Below are positions 16,101-26,774 of a DNA stretch of 64,000 bases, piece by piece. The notes beneath the pieces are model-generated. The model saw nothing but the letters and a program-made list of their open reading frames with translations. It made no database searches and was not told the DNA's origin. The stretch is from assembly GCA_014584395.1 (NCBI GenBank), contig JACTMY010000010.1, positions 124,001-188,000 on the forward strand, read 5' to 3'. Each line of letters begins with the position of its first letter. Position 1 is the first letter of the stretch. This stretch comes from Planctomycetota bacterium (GTDB lineage: Bacteria; Planctomycetota; Planctomycetia; Gemmatales; HRBIN36). Position numbers and translations under genes: made by a program.

Positions 16101-17117
16101 TTATTTCTTCGGCGCCATTAAACCGCTGGACACTTGATGCTGCGGCCGCGGTTCGCCGCGCTCAAAGGCCGTGATGTTCTCGATCGTCGTGCGCTGAATG
16201 GCTTCCACGGCTTCCTGAGTGAAAAACCCTTGATGGGCCGTGACCAAGACGTTGGGAAACGTCAGCAATCGCGCAAAGACATCATCCTGAATCACTTGAT
16301 CGGATAGGTCCTGGAAGAACAGGTCGGCCTCCTCCTCATACACGTCCAAGCCCACGGCGCCGAGCTTGCCCGCCTTGAGCGTTTCGATCAAGGCCCGGGT
16401 ATCGACGATGCCGCCGCGGCTGGTGTTGATGAGCATGGCCTTGGGTTTCATGCGGGCCAAGGCCGCGGCATTGATCAAATGCTTCGTGTCGGGGGTCAAT
16501 GGGCATTGCAGCGTCACGACGTCGGACTGCTCGAGCAGCTCATTCAGCGAAACGTACACCGCACCCAAGGCCGCGACCTCCGGGTTAGGCATGGGATCAA
16601 ATGCGAGCAATCGGCAGCCAAAGCCGTGTAAAATCCGGCACACGACCGCGCCGATCTTGCCCGTGCCGACCACGCCCACGGTTTTGCCGTGCATGTCAAA
16701 ACCCATCAAGCCATTCAGGGAAAAGTTCTGTTCGCGCACCCGCTGATAGGCGCGGTGCAGTTTGCGATTGAGGGCCAACATCAAGGCCACGGCATGCTCC
16801 GCGACCGCATACGGCGAATAGGCGGGAACCCGCAGCACCGTCATGCCGAGCTGCTCCGCGGCGAAAACGTCCACGTGGTTGAAGCCCGCGGAGCGCAGGG
16901 CCAGCAGCTTGGTGCCCCCCTCTTGTAATTTCTTCAGGATCTTCGCCGAGGCATCATCATTGATGAAGATCGACACCGCGGGGCAGCCTTGGGCCAGGCT
17001 CGCCGTTTGTCCATTGAGCTGCAAATCCAAATAGAGCAGTTCATGCTTGGGCCCCGCGTTGGCGGCGTCCAAATAGGGTTGTTCATAGGCATGGAATGAA
17101 TAAACGGCGGTTTTCAT
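16101..17117 (-). CDS. ldhA: 2-hydroxyacid dehydrogenase, D-lactate dehydrogenase type
   Basis: A 338-residue D-isomer-specific 2-hydroxyacid dehydrogenase. It has the substrate loop LRSAGFNHVD, the NAD-binding GVVGTGKIGAVV, the catalytic Arg in INTSRGGIVD, the Glu in DVYEEEA and the His in TAHQGFFT. The pattern (FNHVD, YEEEADLFFQD) matches LdhA-type fermentative D-lactate dehydrogenases rather than SerA or PdxB. It would reduce pyruvate to D-lactate with NADH in the cytoplasm. The start at 17117 has GAGG upstream. It is a single gene with no visible terminator in the 80 bases after it. Confidence 0.92.
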   Translation of the reverse strand: MKTAVYSFHAYEQPYLDAANAGPKHELLYLDLQLNGQTASLAQGCPAVSIFINDDASAKILKKLQEGGTKLLALRSAGFNHVDVFAAEQLGMTVLRVPAYSPYAVAEHAVALMLALNRKLHRAYQRVREQNFSLNGLMGFDMHGKTVGVVGTGKIGAVVCRILHGFGCRLLAFDPMPNPEVAALGAVYVSLNELLEQSDVVTLQCPLTPDTKHLINAAALARMKPKAMLINTSRGGIVDTRALIETLKAGKLGAVGLDVYEEEADLFFQDLSDQVIQDDVFARLLTFPNVLVTAHQGFFTQEAVEAIQRTTIENITAFERGEPRPQHQVSSGLMAPKK

Positions 17118-17310
17118 CGAGTTGGCCTCGCGGTGTCTGTCATGCGTAGTGCCTTTCACGATCGACCCTGCTTGAACTTTGTGCGATGGCTATTTTAAGC
17201 TTCCAGGGCAAGCAGAGAAGCATTAGCTGCCCTTTTGACCAGGCTCCGCTAAGGCTCTAACCATGCGGCTCCAGCGGGACCAATTCAATGCCATACCCGT
17301 GTCAATTTCG

Positions 17311-17339
17311 TTGGCAGGCAGAAGCGTCTGCTTTAAAAT
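17311..17339 (+). promoter_or_regulatory. Sigma-70-like promoter of the tricorn-like protease
   Basis: TTGGCA (17311-17316), a 17-base spacer, then TAAAAT (17334-17339). Transcription would start near 17346, which is after an upstream ATG at 17343 and so supports the start at 17394 that begins a signal peptide. Confidence 0.65.
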
Positions 17340-17393
17340 GAAATGCACTCGCATAGCTTTACCGCTCTTTCTTCCCCTGCGATCGAGGATCTC

Positions 17394-20300
17394 ATGCGCC
17401 ATTTTTGCCTTTGTTTTGGACTGCTGTTTGTTTGGCTGGCTGGTGAACCTTCGGCGGGGACGACCGCCGTCGACCCGCACAACACCCGCATGTTGACCCA
17501 GCCCACGGTTTCCAAAAGCCACATCGCTTTTATTTATGCCGATGACCTTTGGCTCTGCGATCTCAATGGGGCCAATCCGCGCCGCTTGACGGCGGGACCG
17601 GGCGTCAAGGGCAGCCCCAAATTCTCTCCCGACGGCCAATGGATCGCCTTCTCGGCCAACTACGACGGCAACCTCGACGTTTATCTGATCCCCGCGCAGG
17701 GCGGCACGCCGCGCCGGCTGACGTTTCATCCAGGACCTGACATCGTCCGCGGCTTCACGCCCGATGGCAAAGCCGTTCTCTTCAACTCGCCGCGCAGCAG
17801 CTTCAACAATCGCTACATGCAGCTTTACACGGTTCCCCTCGAAGGGGGCCATGAAACCGCCTTGGCCCTGCCCAATGCCTTCAAGGCCAGTTATGCTCCC
17901 GACGGCCAGCGGCTGGCCTATTGTCCCTTGAATGAGCCGTTCAACCAATGGAAAAACTACCGCGGCGGCACGATCAGCCGCATTTGGATCTATCGCTTCG
18001 ACAACCATGCCGTGGAGCAAATCCCGCAACCCGCCGAAGGCTGCAATGACGCCGACCCCATGTGGATCGGGGATAGCATTTATTTCCGATCCGACCGCGA
18101 CGGCGAATTCAATCTGTATGCATTCGACGTCAAAAGCCAGGGCATCAAAAAGCTGACCGATTTCAAGGACTTTCCGATCGCCTCCTGCGGCCACGGCGAC
18201 AACAAGATTGTGCTCGAACAAGCGGGCTATCTGCACCTATACGACACGGAACGATCCGAGCTGAAGCCCTTGACCATCGGCATCGCCGCCGACCTTTTAG
18301 AAGTGCGTCCGCGCTACATCAAGGGGCCGCAGTACATCCGCAATGCGTCGATTTCACCTTCCGGGGCCAGGGCGGTGTTTGAATTTCGGGGCGAGATTGT
18401 GACGGTGCCCGCGGAAAAGGGAGATGTGCGCAACCTGACGCAAACCCCCGGCGTGCATGAACGCTCGCCGGTCTGGTCGCCCAACGGTCAATCTATCGCC
18501 TATTTTGCCGATCAAGGCGGCGAATATGCCCTGCACGTCCGGGATCAGGCCGGCAAAAACCCCGCCAAGATTTACAAGATTCAGGGGGGAGCGGGTTTCT
18601 ATGAACGACCCGTCTGGTCGCCCGACAGCAAGAAGATCGCTTTCCGCGACAACTCCCTGGGCTATTTTTGGATCGACCTGGCCACGGGCAAGGTGAAGAA
18701 GTTCGCCAGCGATCGGCAGTATGGCCCCTCCGCGATCAACACCATGCACACGGCCTGGTCGCACGACTCCCATTGGCTGGCCTACACCCTGAATTCCAGG
18801 GCCTTGATCCAAAGCGTGTATCTTTATTCCCTGGCCGAAGATAAATCCTATCGCATCACCGACGGCCTGAGCGAAGTCAGTCAACCGGTGTTCGACGCCA
18901 GCGGCAAGTATCTCTACATGATTGGCTCCGTGGACGCCGGCCCCGTCAAACAATGGTTTGCCCAGTCCAACGCGGACATGCGTTCGCAGTCCAATCTCTA
19001 CATCGCCGTGCTGCGCAAGGACCTGCCCTCCCCCTTGGCCAAGGAGAGCGACGAGGAAAAACCCAAGGAGGAACCCAAGGAAGAAGCGCCGAAGGATGAG
19101 AAGAAGCCAAGCCCCGAAGACAAGCAAGAGACGAAGAAGGAAGGCACATCGGATGCTTCGGGCGCGCCGGTGAAAGAGGAAGACAAGGAAAAGAAACAGG
19201 AAAAGGAAGACGCTGCCAAGGCCGAAAAGGGCAAGGAACAACCGCCGTCATCGACCCCGCCCGCGCCGACCAAGCCGCAGGCCACCTCTCCCAAGGAAGA
19301 GAAGGCGCAACCTTCCACGACCAAGCCAGCGGCGACCCAACCGTCGGCCACCAAGCCGAAAACGACCGATCCAGGTCAACCGGCCCAGGTGCAGGCGACC
19401 AAGCCTGAGGCGGCCGCGCCAGATAAAAAAGCTCCGAAAAAGGACGAACCCTTGAAGATCGATATCGAGGGTTTGGAGCAGCGCATCTTGACGCTGCCGG
19501 TGCCCGCGGGCCAATACATCGGTCTGTCGGCCGGCGCCGCCGGAACCATTTTCTACGCCGAACTGCCCAGCCAGCCTGCGCCTAACCCCATGGCCGCCGG
19601 CGTGATCTTGTGGAAATTCGACCTGGCAACGCGCAAGAGCGAGACCCTGGCAAGCGGCGTGCGGAGCTTCGATGTCACCCCTGACGGCAAGAAAATGTTG
19701 TATCTACAGGGTGAATCCTGGTTCATCACGCCAACGACCCCCATGCCCCCCGGGATGCCCCCCGGAGCGGGCGGCAAGGGAAAGCTCCGAACCGAAACCA
19801 TCGAAGTGCTGTGCGACCCGCGCGCGGAATGGGAGCAGATGTTCCACGAAGCGTGGCGCATCAACCGCGATTATTTCTATGCACCGAACATGCATGGTGC
19901 GGATTGGCCAGCCGTGCGCAAGAAGTATGCCCAGTTCCTACCCCACCTGGCCAACCGGGGCGATCTGGACCGGCTGTTCCAATGGATGCTCAGCGAGCTG
20001 GCCGTGGGGCATAGCTACACCATGCCGGGGCCGCGCATGACGCAGCCGACCAGCGTTCCGGGCGGACTGCTCGGCGCGGATTATGAGCTCCACGAGGGAC
20101 GCTACCGCTTCAAGAAAATCTTCGGCGGGCTTAATTGGAATCCCGAATTGCGCGCGCCGCTCACGGCCCCTGGAGTGAACGTTAACGTCGGCGACTACCT
20201 CCTGGCCGTGCAAGGCAAGGAGCTCAAGGCCCCGACCAATCTTTACAGCCTGTTCGAAAACACGGCCGGCAAGGCGATTGAGATCACCGTCGGCCCCACG

Positions 20301-21029
20301 CCCGACGGCAAGAACAGCCGCACGGTCGCCGTGGAACCGATCGCCGACGAGAGCAACCTCCGCCACCGCGATTGGCTGGAGGGCAATCTCAAGAAAGTCG
20401 ATCGCGCCACCAATGGCCGGGTGGCTTACGTTTATGTCCCCAACACGGCCGGCGCGGGCCACGCCTACTTCAAACGCTACTTCTACCCGCAAGTGGGCAA
20501 GGAAGCGGTCATCGTGGATGAACGCTTCAACGGCGGCGGCCAAATCGCCGATTACTATATCGACCATTTGCGTCGACCGTTCACCTGCTACTGGGCGACG
20601 CGCTACGGCGAAGACCAGGTCAGCCCCGGAGCGGCCATCTTCGGCCCCAAGGTTATGATCATCGACGAAACGGCCGGTTCGGGCGGCGATCTGCTGCCGT
20701 GGATGTTCCGCCAGAACAAGCTCGGCAAGCTCGTCGGCAAACGGACCTGGGGCGGCCTCGTCGGCATCCTCGGCTTCCCCGTGCTCATGGACGGCGGCAT
20801 GGTTACCGCGCCGAATATCGCCATCTGGACCGAAGACGGCTTCATCGTCGAGAACGTCGGCGTTCCGCCCGACGTGGAGGTCGAGCAGTGGCCCGCCGAC
20901 GTCATCGCCGGCCGCGATCCGCAACTGGAAAAAGCCATCGAGATTGTCATGGAGGAGTTGCAGCAGAATCCGCCGCCGAAGGTCAAACGGCCCCCCTACC
21001 CCGTGCGCGTTCGCAAGGGCGATCAATAA
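17394..21029 (+). CDS. Tricorn-like protease (beta-propeller, PDZ, S41 peptidase), exported
   Basis: A 1211-residue protein of the tricorn family. Residues 1-22 are a signal peptide. A TolB/tricorn-type beta-propeller follows (repeated FSPDGQW, WSPNGQ, WSPDSK). Residues ~549-683 are a Lys/Glu/Pro/Thr-rich low-complexity insert. The C-terminal half has the helical bundle (AEWEQMFHEAWRINRDYFY), a PDZ domain (~940-1010) and the S41 core. Catalytic candidates are His873-Ser874 in VGHSYT, Ser1096 in ETAGSGGD and Glu1153 in VENVGVPPD. It probably degrades peptides in the periplasm, using the propeller as a gate. Start 17394 has GAGG at good spacing. It ends at a strong terminator. Confidence 0.93.
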   Translation: MRHFCLCFGLLFVWLAGEPSAGTTAVDPHNTRMLTQPTVSKSHIAFIYADDLWLCDLNGANPRRLTAGPGVKGSPKFSPDGQWIAFSANYDGNLDVYLIPAQGGTPRRLTFHPGPDIVRGFTPDGKAVLFNSPRSSFNNRYMQLYTVPLEGGHETALALPNAFKASYAPDGQRLAYCPLNEPFNQWKNYRGGTISRIWIYRFDNHAVEQIPQPAEGCNDADPMWIGDSIYFRSDRDGEFNLYAFDVKSQGIKKLTDFKDFPIASCGHGDNKIVLEQAGYLHLYDTERSELKPLTIGIAADLLEVRPRYIKGPQYIRNASISPSGARAVFEFRGEIVTVPAEKGDVRNLTQTPGVHERSPVWSPNGQSIAYFADQGGEYALHVRDQAGKNPAKIYKIQGGAGFYERPVWSPDSKKIAFRDNSLGYFWIDLATGKVKKFASDRQYGPSAINTMHTAWSHDSHWLAYTLNSRALIQSVYLYSLAEDKSYRITDGLSEVSQPVFDASGKYLYMIGSVDAGPVKQWFAQSNADMRSQSNLYIAVLRKDLPSPLAKESDEEKPKEEPKEEAPKDEKKPSPEDKQETKKEGTSDASGAPVKEEDKEKKQEKEDAAKAEKGKEQPPSSTPPAPTKPQATSPKEEKAQPSTTKPAATQPSATKPKTTDPGQPAQVQATKPEAAAPDKKAPKKDEPLKIDIEGLEQRILTLPVPAGQYIGLSAGAAGTIFYAELPSQPAPNPMAAGVILWKFDLATRKSETLASGVRSFDVTPDGKKMLYLQGESWFITPTTPMPPGMPPGAGGKGKLRTETIEVLCDPRAEWEQMFHEAWRINRDYFYAPNMHGADWPAVRKKYAQFLPHLANRGDLDRLFQWMLSELAVGHSYTMPGPRMTQPTSVPGGLLGADYELHEGRYRFKKIFGGLNWNPELRAPLTAPGVNVNVGDYLLAVQGKELKAPTNLYSLFENTAGKAIEITVGPTPDGKNSRTVAVEPIADESNLRHRDWLEGNLKKVDRATNGRVAYVYVPNTAGAGHAYFKRYFYPQVGKEAVIVDERFNGGGQIADYYIDHLRRPFTCYWATRYGEDQVSPGAAIFGPKVMIIDETAGSGGDLLPWMFRQNKLGKLVGKRTWGGLVGILGFPVLMDGGMVTAPNIAIWTEDGFIVENVGVPPDVEVEQWPADVIAGRDPQLEKAIEIVMEELQQNPPPKVKRPPYPVRVRKGDQ

Positions 21030-21063
21030 ATCGTTTAGATAGTGCTGCTTCGTCCATCGAATG

Positions 21064-21093
21064 CACAGGGGCATCCCCCCTGTGTTTTCTTTT
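21064..21093 (+). terminator. Rho-independent terminator after the tricorn-like gene
   Basis: An 8-bp stem CACAGGGG/CCCCTGTG with a 5-base loop is followed by TTTTCTTTT. It lies 34 bases after the stop codon. Confidence 0.88.
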
Positions 21094-21164
21094 ACCGCCT
21101 GGCGCGATGATGAGGTAGAATACCGCCATCGCGGCGTCCACGCATCCGTTGCAAAGGGGTTGTC

Positions 21165-21413
21165 ATGCGTAAATGGCTGTCCGGTTTGCTGGCCTTGAGC
21201 CTGGGCGGCGCGGGGCTGTGGTATGTCCTCTATGAAGTGCCACCCCGCCAGCCGAGCGTCCAGCCCGCGGGAACGTTGATCCAATGGCAAGGTCAAGAGA
21301 GCGAATACCAGGGTAAGACGGTGCGCACACCCGATGGCAAAGTGGAGCAGCACACCGTGCCGACGAAGCCCAAGGCTGATCCCACATCCTCGTCCAAGCA
21401 GGACCGACGATGA
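21165..21413 (+). CDS. Small membrane-anchored protein, 82 aa
   Basis: It has an N-terminal hydrophobic segment (LSGLLALSLGGAGLWYVLY, residues 5-23) followed by a ~58-residue polar, Pro/Lys-rich tail, so it is either an uncleaved anchor or a secreted peptide. I see no family. Its stop overlaps the next start in ATGA (21410-21413), so it is translationally coupled to the DUF4230-like gene, and the two likely work together at the membrane. A GGGG/TTG-type ribosome site precedes the ATG at 21165. Confidence 0.7.
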   Translation: MRKWLSGLLALSLGGAGLWYVLYEVPPRQPSVQPAGTLIQWQGQESEYQGKTVRTPDGKVEQHTVPTKPKADPTSSSKQDRR

Positions 21414-21988
21414 GTTATCTGTTTCGCGTCATCACCGCCACTCTGGCCGGCGTCGCCCTGATCGCCAGTTTCTTCTTGTTGCAGCACTATTTCGGATCAG
21501 GCCGCGTCCAGGTGACGTCGCTCGGCCCCACCGTGACCAATCTCGAAATGCTGGGCGACCTGGTCACGGTCAAGGTGCACATCGCCGACGTCCTCATCTC
21601 CAGATCCAACGATTACCAAGGCAGTTGGCTGGTCAAGGGCGATGCCTTGATCGGGCTCGACCTGGCCCGCGCCGAGATCGTGGACAAGGACGACCAGCTT
21701 CGCAGCGCCCGCATCAAATTGCCCCAACCCCGCGTCATCATGGCCCGCGTCGACCATGCCAAAACCAAAACCTGGGACGTGCAAACGCTCACCTGGAAGC
21801 CTTCCTATTTCCGCGAGGACCCCCGTTTGATTCGCGACAGCGCCATGGAGCAGGCGCAACTGCTCGTCGAAAACGTCGCCAAGTCCGAAGATCACATGAG
21901 CCAGGCCCGCAAGCAGGCCGAGCAGGTGATCAAGAGCTTTTATCATCTCGTGGGCTGGCAGGTTCACATCTCGTGGAATGAAAAATAA
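21410..21988 (+). CDS. DUF4230-like membrane-anchored protein
   Basis: A 192-residue protein with one N-terminal membrane helix (FRVITATLAGVALIASFFLL). The body fits the DUF4230 pattern: LGDLVTVKVHIADVL, a GDALIGLDLARAEI block, then a C-terminal amphipathic helix rich in Gln/Glu (MEQAQLLVENVAKSEDH). The biochemical role of that family is unknown. It overlaps the upstream 82-residue gene by 4 bases. No terminator is obvious in the 180 bases that follow. Confidence 0.72.
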   Translation: MSYLFRVITATLAGVALIASFFLLQHYFGSGRVQVTSLGPTVTNLEMLGDLVTVKVHIADVLISRSNDYQGSWLVKGDALIGLDLARAEIVDKDDQLRSARIKLPQPRVIMARVDHAKTKTWDVQTLTWKPSYFREDPRLIRDSAMEQAQLLVENVAKSEDHMSQARKQAEQVIKSFYHLVGWQVHISWNEK

Positions 21989-22167
21989 ATGAGAGGCTGC
22001 AGAGTCGCACTGATTCTTTTTGCTTTCATGTGAAATTTGACCTAAACTCCCAGTCAGGGGATATTGTGTTCAAGGATCGATCATACTTCCCATGTTGTGC
22101 TTGAAGCGTGCCTGGGGGCGCCAAGACGGCATTGTCTTCTTTTTTTGACGTTCTACAGGAGATCACC

Positions 22168-23082
22168 ATGGGGTTAAGACTGACATCTGTAACGGGGATA
22201 AGCCAATACACGCTGCCCATCGCAGCAGCCTGTTTCCTGATTTGCCCAATGCCCAGTCCCGCCCAGTCGCAGGTCACGATCTTTAATTCCAATGGCTTTG
22301 AAGCGCCGTTTTACAGCCCGGGACCGCTCGTCGGCGGCGCGCCCCAGCAAGGCTGGCTGACCACGGACCTGAACGACGGGTCAACACCCGCCGCCGTCAT
22401 TCAAAACAGCGTTGTTTTCCAAGGCGCGCAAGCCCTCCAGGTCGTTGGGCCGAATCTAGCCAATGATTTCTTATTTAGTTACCAAACTTTTTGGTATCAC
22501 GATCCTAGCTCCCAGGGCATTCTGCCCTACAACCCTGTCGCGAATGGCCACCCCTTCCTGATCGTTCGCTGGCGGCAAATGCTGGATGGGGTGTTCAATC
22601 AGGTTGGCCAGATGCCCTTTGCCGGCATTTTCTTGGAAGGCTTGACGGCCAGCGGCACCCAGCAAATGATCACCTCAGTTCTTTACAGTAACGATGGACG
22701 CGTCCGCGCCATCACCACGGGCGGCAGCTCCGTGCAAAGCGGCGTCCTGACCGATCCCTTCAACCGCTGGATAGAGTTTCAAGCGCTTTTTAATTTCTCC
22801 ACCCAGCGATTCGGCGTAACGGCGGATGGCGTGCCTGTGCTCAGCAATGTTGCCTTCCGCAATTCGGTCGGCACCACGAATCGACTGGTCGAACTCGGTA
22901 TTCAAGCTTCCGCCATCGACCTGATCTCTCCCGCCCCCACGAACAATGCCTTTTTTGACAACTTTATGGTCACGGCCCAAGCCATTCCCGAACCGACCAC
23001 GTGCCTGCTCGTCGGCTGCGCGGGCATGGGCTATTGGGTCTACCGCCGTCGACAGAATAAACTGCAACAACTGTCGGAATAA
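22168..23082 (+). CDS. PEP-CTERM sorted exported protein
   Basis: A 304-residue exported protein. It has a signal peptide (ISQYTLPIAAACFLICPMPS) and a C-terminal PEP-CTERM signal: IPEPTTCLLVGCAGMGYWVY, then RRR. Such signals direct exosortase-dependent processing. The body is Asn/Gly/Phe-rich and beta-like, beginning FNSNGFEAPFYSPGPLVG, a pattern seen in predicted lectin-fold or concanavalin-like PEP-CTERM proteins, and no catalytic motif is visible. No exosortase gene is in the window. Start 22168 follows ACAGGAG. A strong terminator follows. Confidence 0.88.
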   Translation: MGLRLTSVTGISQYTLPIAAACFLICPMPSPAQSQVTIFNSNGFEAPFYSPGPLVGGAPQQGWLTTDLNDGSTPAAVIQNSVVFQGAQALQVVGPNLANDFLFSYQTFWYHDPSSQGILPYNPVANGHPFLIVRWRQMLDGVFNQVGQMPFAGIFLEGLTASGTQQMITSVLYSNDGRVRAITTGGSSVQSGVLTDPFNRWIEFQALFNFSTQRFGVTADGVPVLSNVAFRNSVGTTNRLVELGIQASAIDLISPAPTNNAFFDNFMVTAQAIPEPTTCLLVGCAGMGYWVYRRRQNKLQQLSE

Positions 23083-23102
23083 CCTTGCCATTGACCCATG
23101 AA

Positions 23103-23138
23103 CCAACCCCCGGCGACGAGCCGGGGGTTGGCCTTTTT
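23103..23138 (+). terminator. Rho-independent terminator after the PEP-CTERM gene
   Basis: A perfect 12-bp stem (23103-23114 with 23120-23131), a 5-base loop and a CCTTTTT tail. Confidence 0.92.
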
Positions 23139-23181
23139 GTGGCACGAAACAGTGGTCGAAAGGCGTGTGAGTGAAGTGCGG

Positions 23182-23211
23182 AAAAAAACGGCGGGGTTCG
23201 CCCCCGCCGTT
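23182..23211 (-). terminator. Rho-independent terminator of groEL
   Basis: On the minus strand AACGGCGGGG pairs with CCCCGCCGTT across a 5-base loop, then TTTTTTT. It lies about 40 bases after the groEL stop. Confidence 0.92.
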
Positions 23212-23252
23212 GTCGTTACACTCCGTCGTTGATCTCTGTCGCGGATTGCCGA

Positions 23253-24971
<1,719 letters not shown>

Positions 24972-24978
24972 CTAGGAA

Positions 24979-25269
24979 TTAGTCTTCAATAACGGCCAAA
25001 ACATCGTCCTCGCGCATGAGCAGGACTTTTTCGCCATCCAGCTTGAATTCATCTCCTGCGTAGGACGTGAAGAGGACGGAATCGCCCTTCTTGACTTGCA
25101 TCGGCTGGCGTTTGCCATCCTTGGTCCATTTACCCTCGCCCACGGCCAGGATTTTGCCGATCTGCGGCTTTTCCTTGGCGTTATCGGGGAGGATGATGCC
25201 ACCTTTGGTCTTTTCGCCTGCTTCCTGGCGCTGCACGACAATGCGGTCACCGATGGGCTTCAAATTCAT
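24979..25269 (-). CDS. groES: 10 kDa co-chaperonin GroES
   Basis: A 96-residue GroES. It has the N-terminal LKPIGDRIVVQR, a mobile loop with GEKTKGGIILPD and the C-terminal LLMREDDVLAVIED. Seven copies cap the GroEL ring. The ATG at 25269 has GGAG 9 bases upstream; a TTG at 25284 is not needed. It is the first gene of the groES-groEL operon. The ~260 bases upstream, up to the insertion sequence, contain no gene I can see. Confidence 0.96.
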   Translation of the reverse strand: MNLKPIGDRIVVQRQEAGEKTKGGIILPDNAKEKPQIGKILAVGEGKWTKDGKRQPMQVKKGDSVLFTSYAGDEFKLDGEKVLLMREDDVLAVIED

Positions 25270-25528
25270 GGCTGCGTTCTCCAACGACTAACATAAACTG
25301 ACAGAATGAGTGGGAATCTCAGAGCGGTTGCAGGTATATGCAATTCGTGTGCCTGGGCATGTCTAATGATAGACTATATGACGTAAACCATTATTTTACA
25401 TAAACTTATGACGCATGACCTGGATCAGATGACATCTGCCATCCTGCCGATTTGGCACCCAGAAGAGGTTGCGAGAGCGGACGGGCGTCAGCGCCCCGAG
25501 TCAGCAGCCCAGTCCACCCCTCGCTCGC

Positions 25529-26516
25529 CAACATTTTGCACGATCGGCGATAAGTACTTGCGCCAAAAGGAGTTGGTGCTCATGATAGTCCTTGGGCCTA
25601 ATGCTTCACCATTAGGAGAGGAATCATGGAGCACCAACTATGGAAAGCGATTGTCGCCGTTCTGCGAACGCTGGTCAAGACTCCGACCCGGGCGCGCTTC
25701 ACCTTCAGCGACGTCGATGTGGTCCTGGTCCACTTCTGGGCCGTCCTGCATGATCGGCCCGCGCGCTGGGCCTGCGTGCGTGCGCACTGGCCCATCCATC
25801 GCCGTCGCCAGCCGTTGCCTTCGCCCTCCACGTTGTCGCGGCGTTTGCGTTCGCCTTCGGTCATGGCCTTGCTGGCGGCCCTCGAACAGCGGGTGATCGC
25901 GCCGCCAGCGCCGGGCCTGTTCTGGATCATCGATGGCAAACCGCTGCCGGTCGGCGGCTGCACCAAGGATCGCCAGGCCCGCTACGGCCGCGCGGCCGGC
26001 GGCTATGCCAAGGGCTACAAGCTGCATGCTTTGCTGAGCGGCGCTGGCGGCATCGTCGCTTGGCGGATCGCGCCGATGAACAAGGACGAGCGGTTCATGG
26101 CCACGCGCCTGTTGAAGGAAGCGCCGATCCAGGGGTACGTGGTGGCCGATGGCAATTATGACTCCAACACGCTGCATGAGTTGTGTCGGGCGCGGGGAAA
26201 CTTGCAACTGGTGACGTCCCGCCGCTGCGGGCCGGGCCGGGGCTTGGGGCACCACCGCCAAAGTGCCGGTCGGCTCCGCGCCATGGCGTTGTTGGAGAAT
26301 CCCTTTCCCCAGTTTGGGCAGCACCTGCTTCAAGAACGGGAGTGCATTGAACGGGCGTTCGCCCATTTGACGAATTGGAGCAGCGGCTTGACCGGGATGC
26401 CGCCGTGGGTTCGGACCCACCGGCGCGTGCACCGCTGGGTGCAGGCCAAACTCATTCTCACGGCGCTCAAACGCCTCACCCACGCAACTACTTACGTCAA
26501 GTGATGCAAAATGTTG
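25529..26516 (+). mobile_element. Insertion sequence with 36-bp imperfect terminal inverted repeats
   Basis: Bases 25529-25564 and the reverse complement of 26481-26516 match at 25 of 36 positions, including the outer 12 (CAACATTTTGCA). The element is 988 bases with a single transposase gene whose 3' end runs into the right repeat. The 4 bases TCGC flank both sides (25525-25528 and 26517-26520), consistent with a target duplication. It looks intact and potentially active. It sits in the groES-queG gap and disrupts no recognised gene. Confidence 0.85.
25626..26504 (+). CDS. DDE transposase (IS4/IS5-like superfamily)
   Basis: A 292-residue transposase. The acidic triad can be placed at Asp103 (FWIIDGKPLP), Asp175 (VVADGNYDS) and Glu242 (ERECIERAFAHL). 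An intervening YGRAAGGYAKGYKLHAL stretch is typical of DDE_Tnp_1 enzymes. It cuts and pastes the surrounding element by binding the inverted repeats. A good AGGAGAGG ribosome site precedes the ATG at 25626. The frame is uninterrupted, so the copy is probably functional. I cannot name the IS family with certainty. Confidence 0.88.
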   Translation: MEHQLWKAIVAVLRTLVKTPTRARFTFSDVDVVLVHFWAVLHDRPARWACVRAHWPIHRRRQPLPSPSTLSRRLRSPSVMALLAALEQRVIAPPAPGLFWIIDGKPLPVGGCTKDRQARYGRAAGGYAKGYKLHALLSGAGGIVAWRIAPMNKDERFMATRLLKEAPIQGYVVADGNYDSNTLHELCRARGNLQLVTSRRCGPGRGLGHHRQSAGRLRAMALLENPFPQFGQHLLQERECIERAFAHLTNWSSGLTGMPPWVRTHRRVHRWVQAKLILTALKRLTHATTYVK

Positions 26517-26580
26517 TCGCGCTCAGGGCTCGTCAATTCATCGCACTCGGGGCTTGTCGATTCATCGCGCTCGGGAATTC
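26517..26580 (+). repeat. 24-bp tandem repeat abutting the insertion sequence
   Basis: Units at 26517-26540 and 26541-26564, with a partial third at 26565-26580, each begin with TCGC, and the two full units share the pattern TCGCxCTCxGGGCTxGTCxATTCA. The array starts exactly at the right end of the element. Confidence 0.7.
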
Positions 26581-26774
26581 GCGGCGATGTAGAAAACACA
26601 CTTAAGTGCTTGGTTTCACGCACCCCCCTCCCGTGAAACGATCACTACGATGGGGTCATCTTCGACGCATGACTATGCGATGTAGCGGATTACGGCAAAT
26701 GGCATTTCAGATGGACTGTTTGATCAATTCACGGCAGTGCGGCATCGGGATAGTGATGTTTCACCTTCCATTGC

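Noticed and set aside
25270..25380. Possible CIRCE heat-shock operator upstream of groES
   Set aside because: No TTAGCACTC/GAGTGCTAA inverted repeat could be found in the spacer.
25408..25896. Open frame of 162 codons across the left end of the insertion sequence
   Set aside because: It crosses the left inverted repeat and overlaps the transposase in another frame, with no family-like motif.
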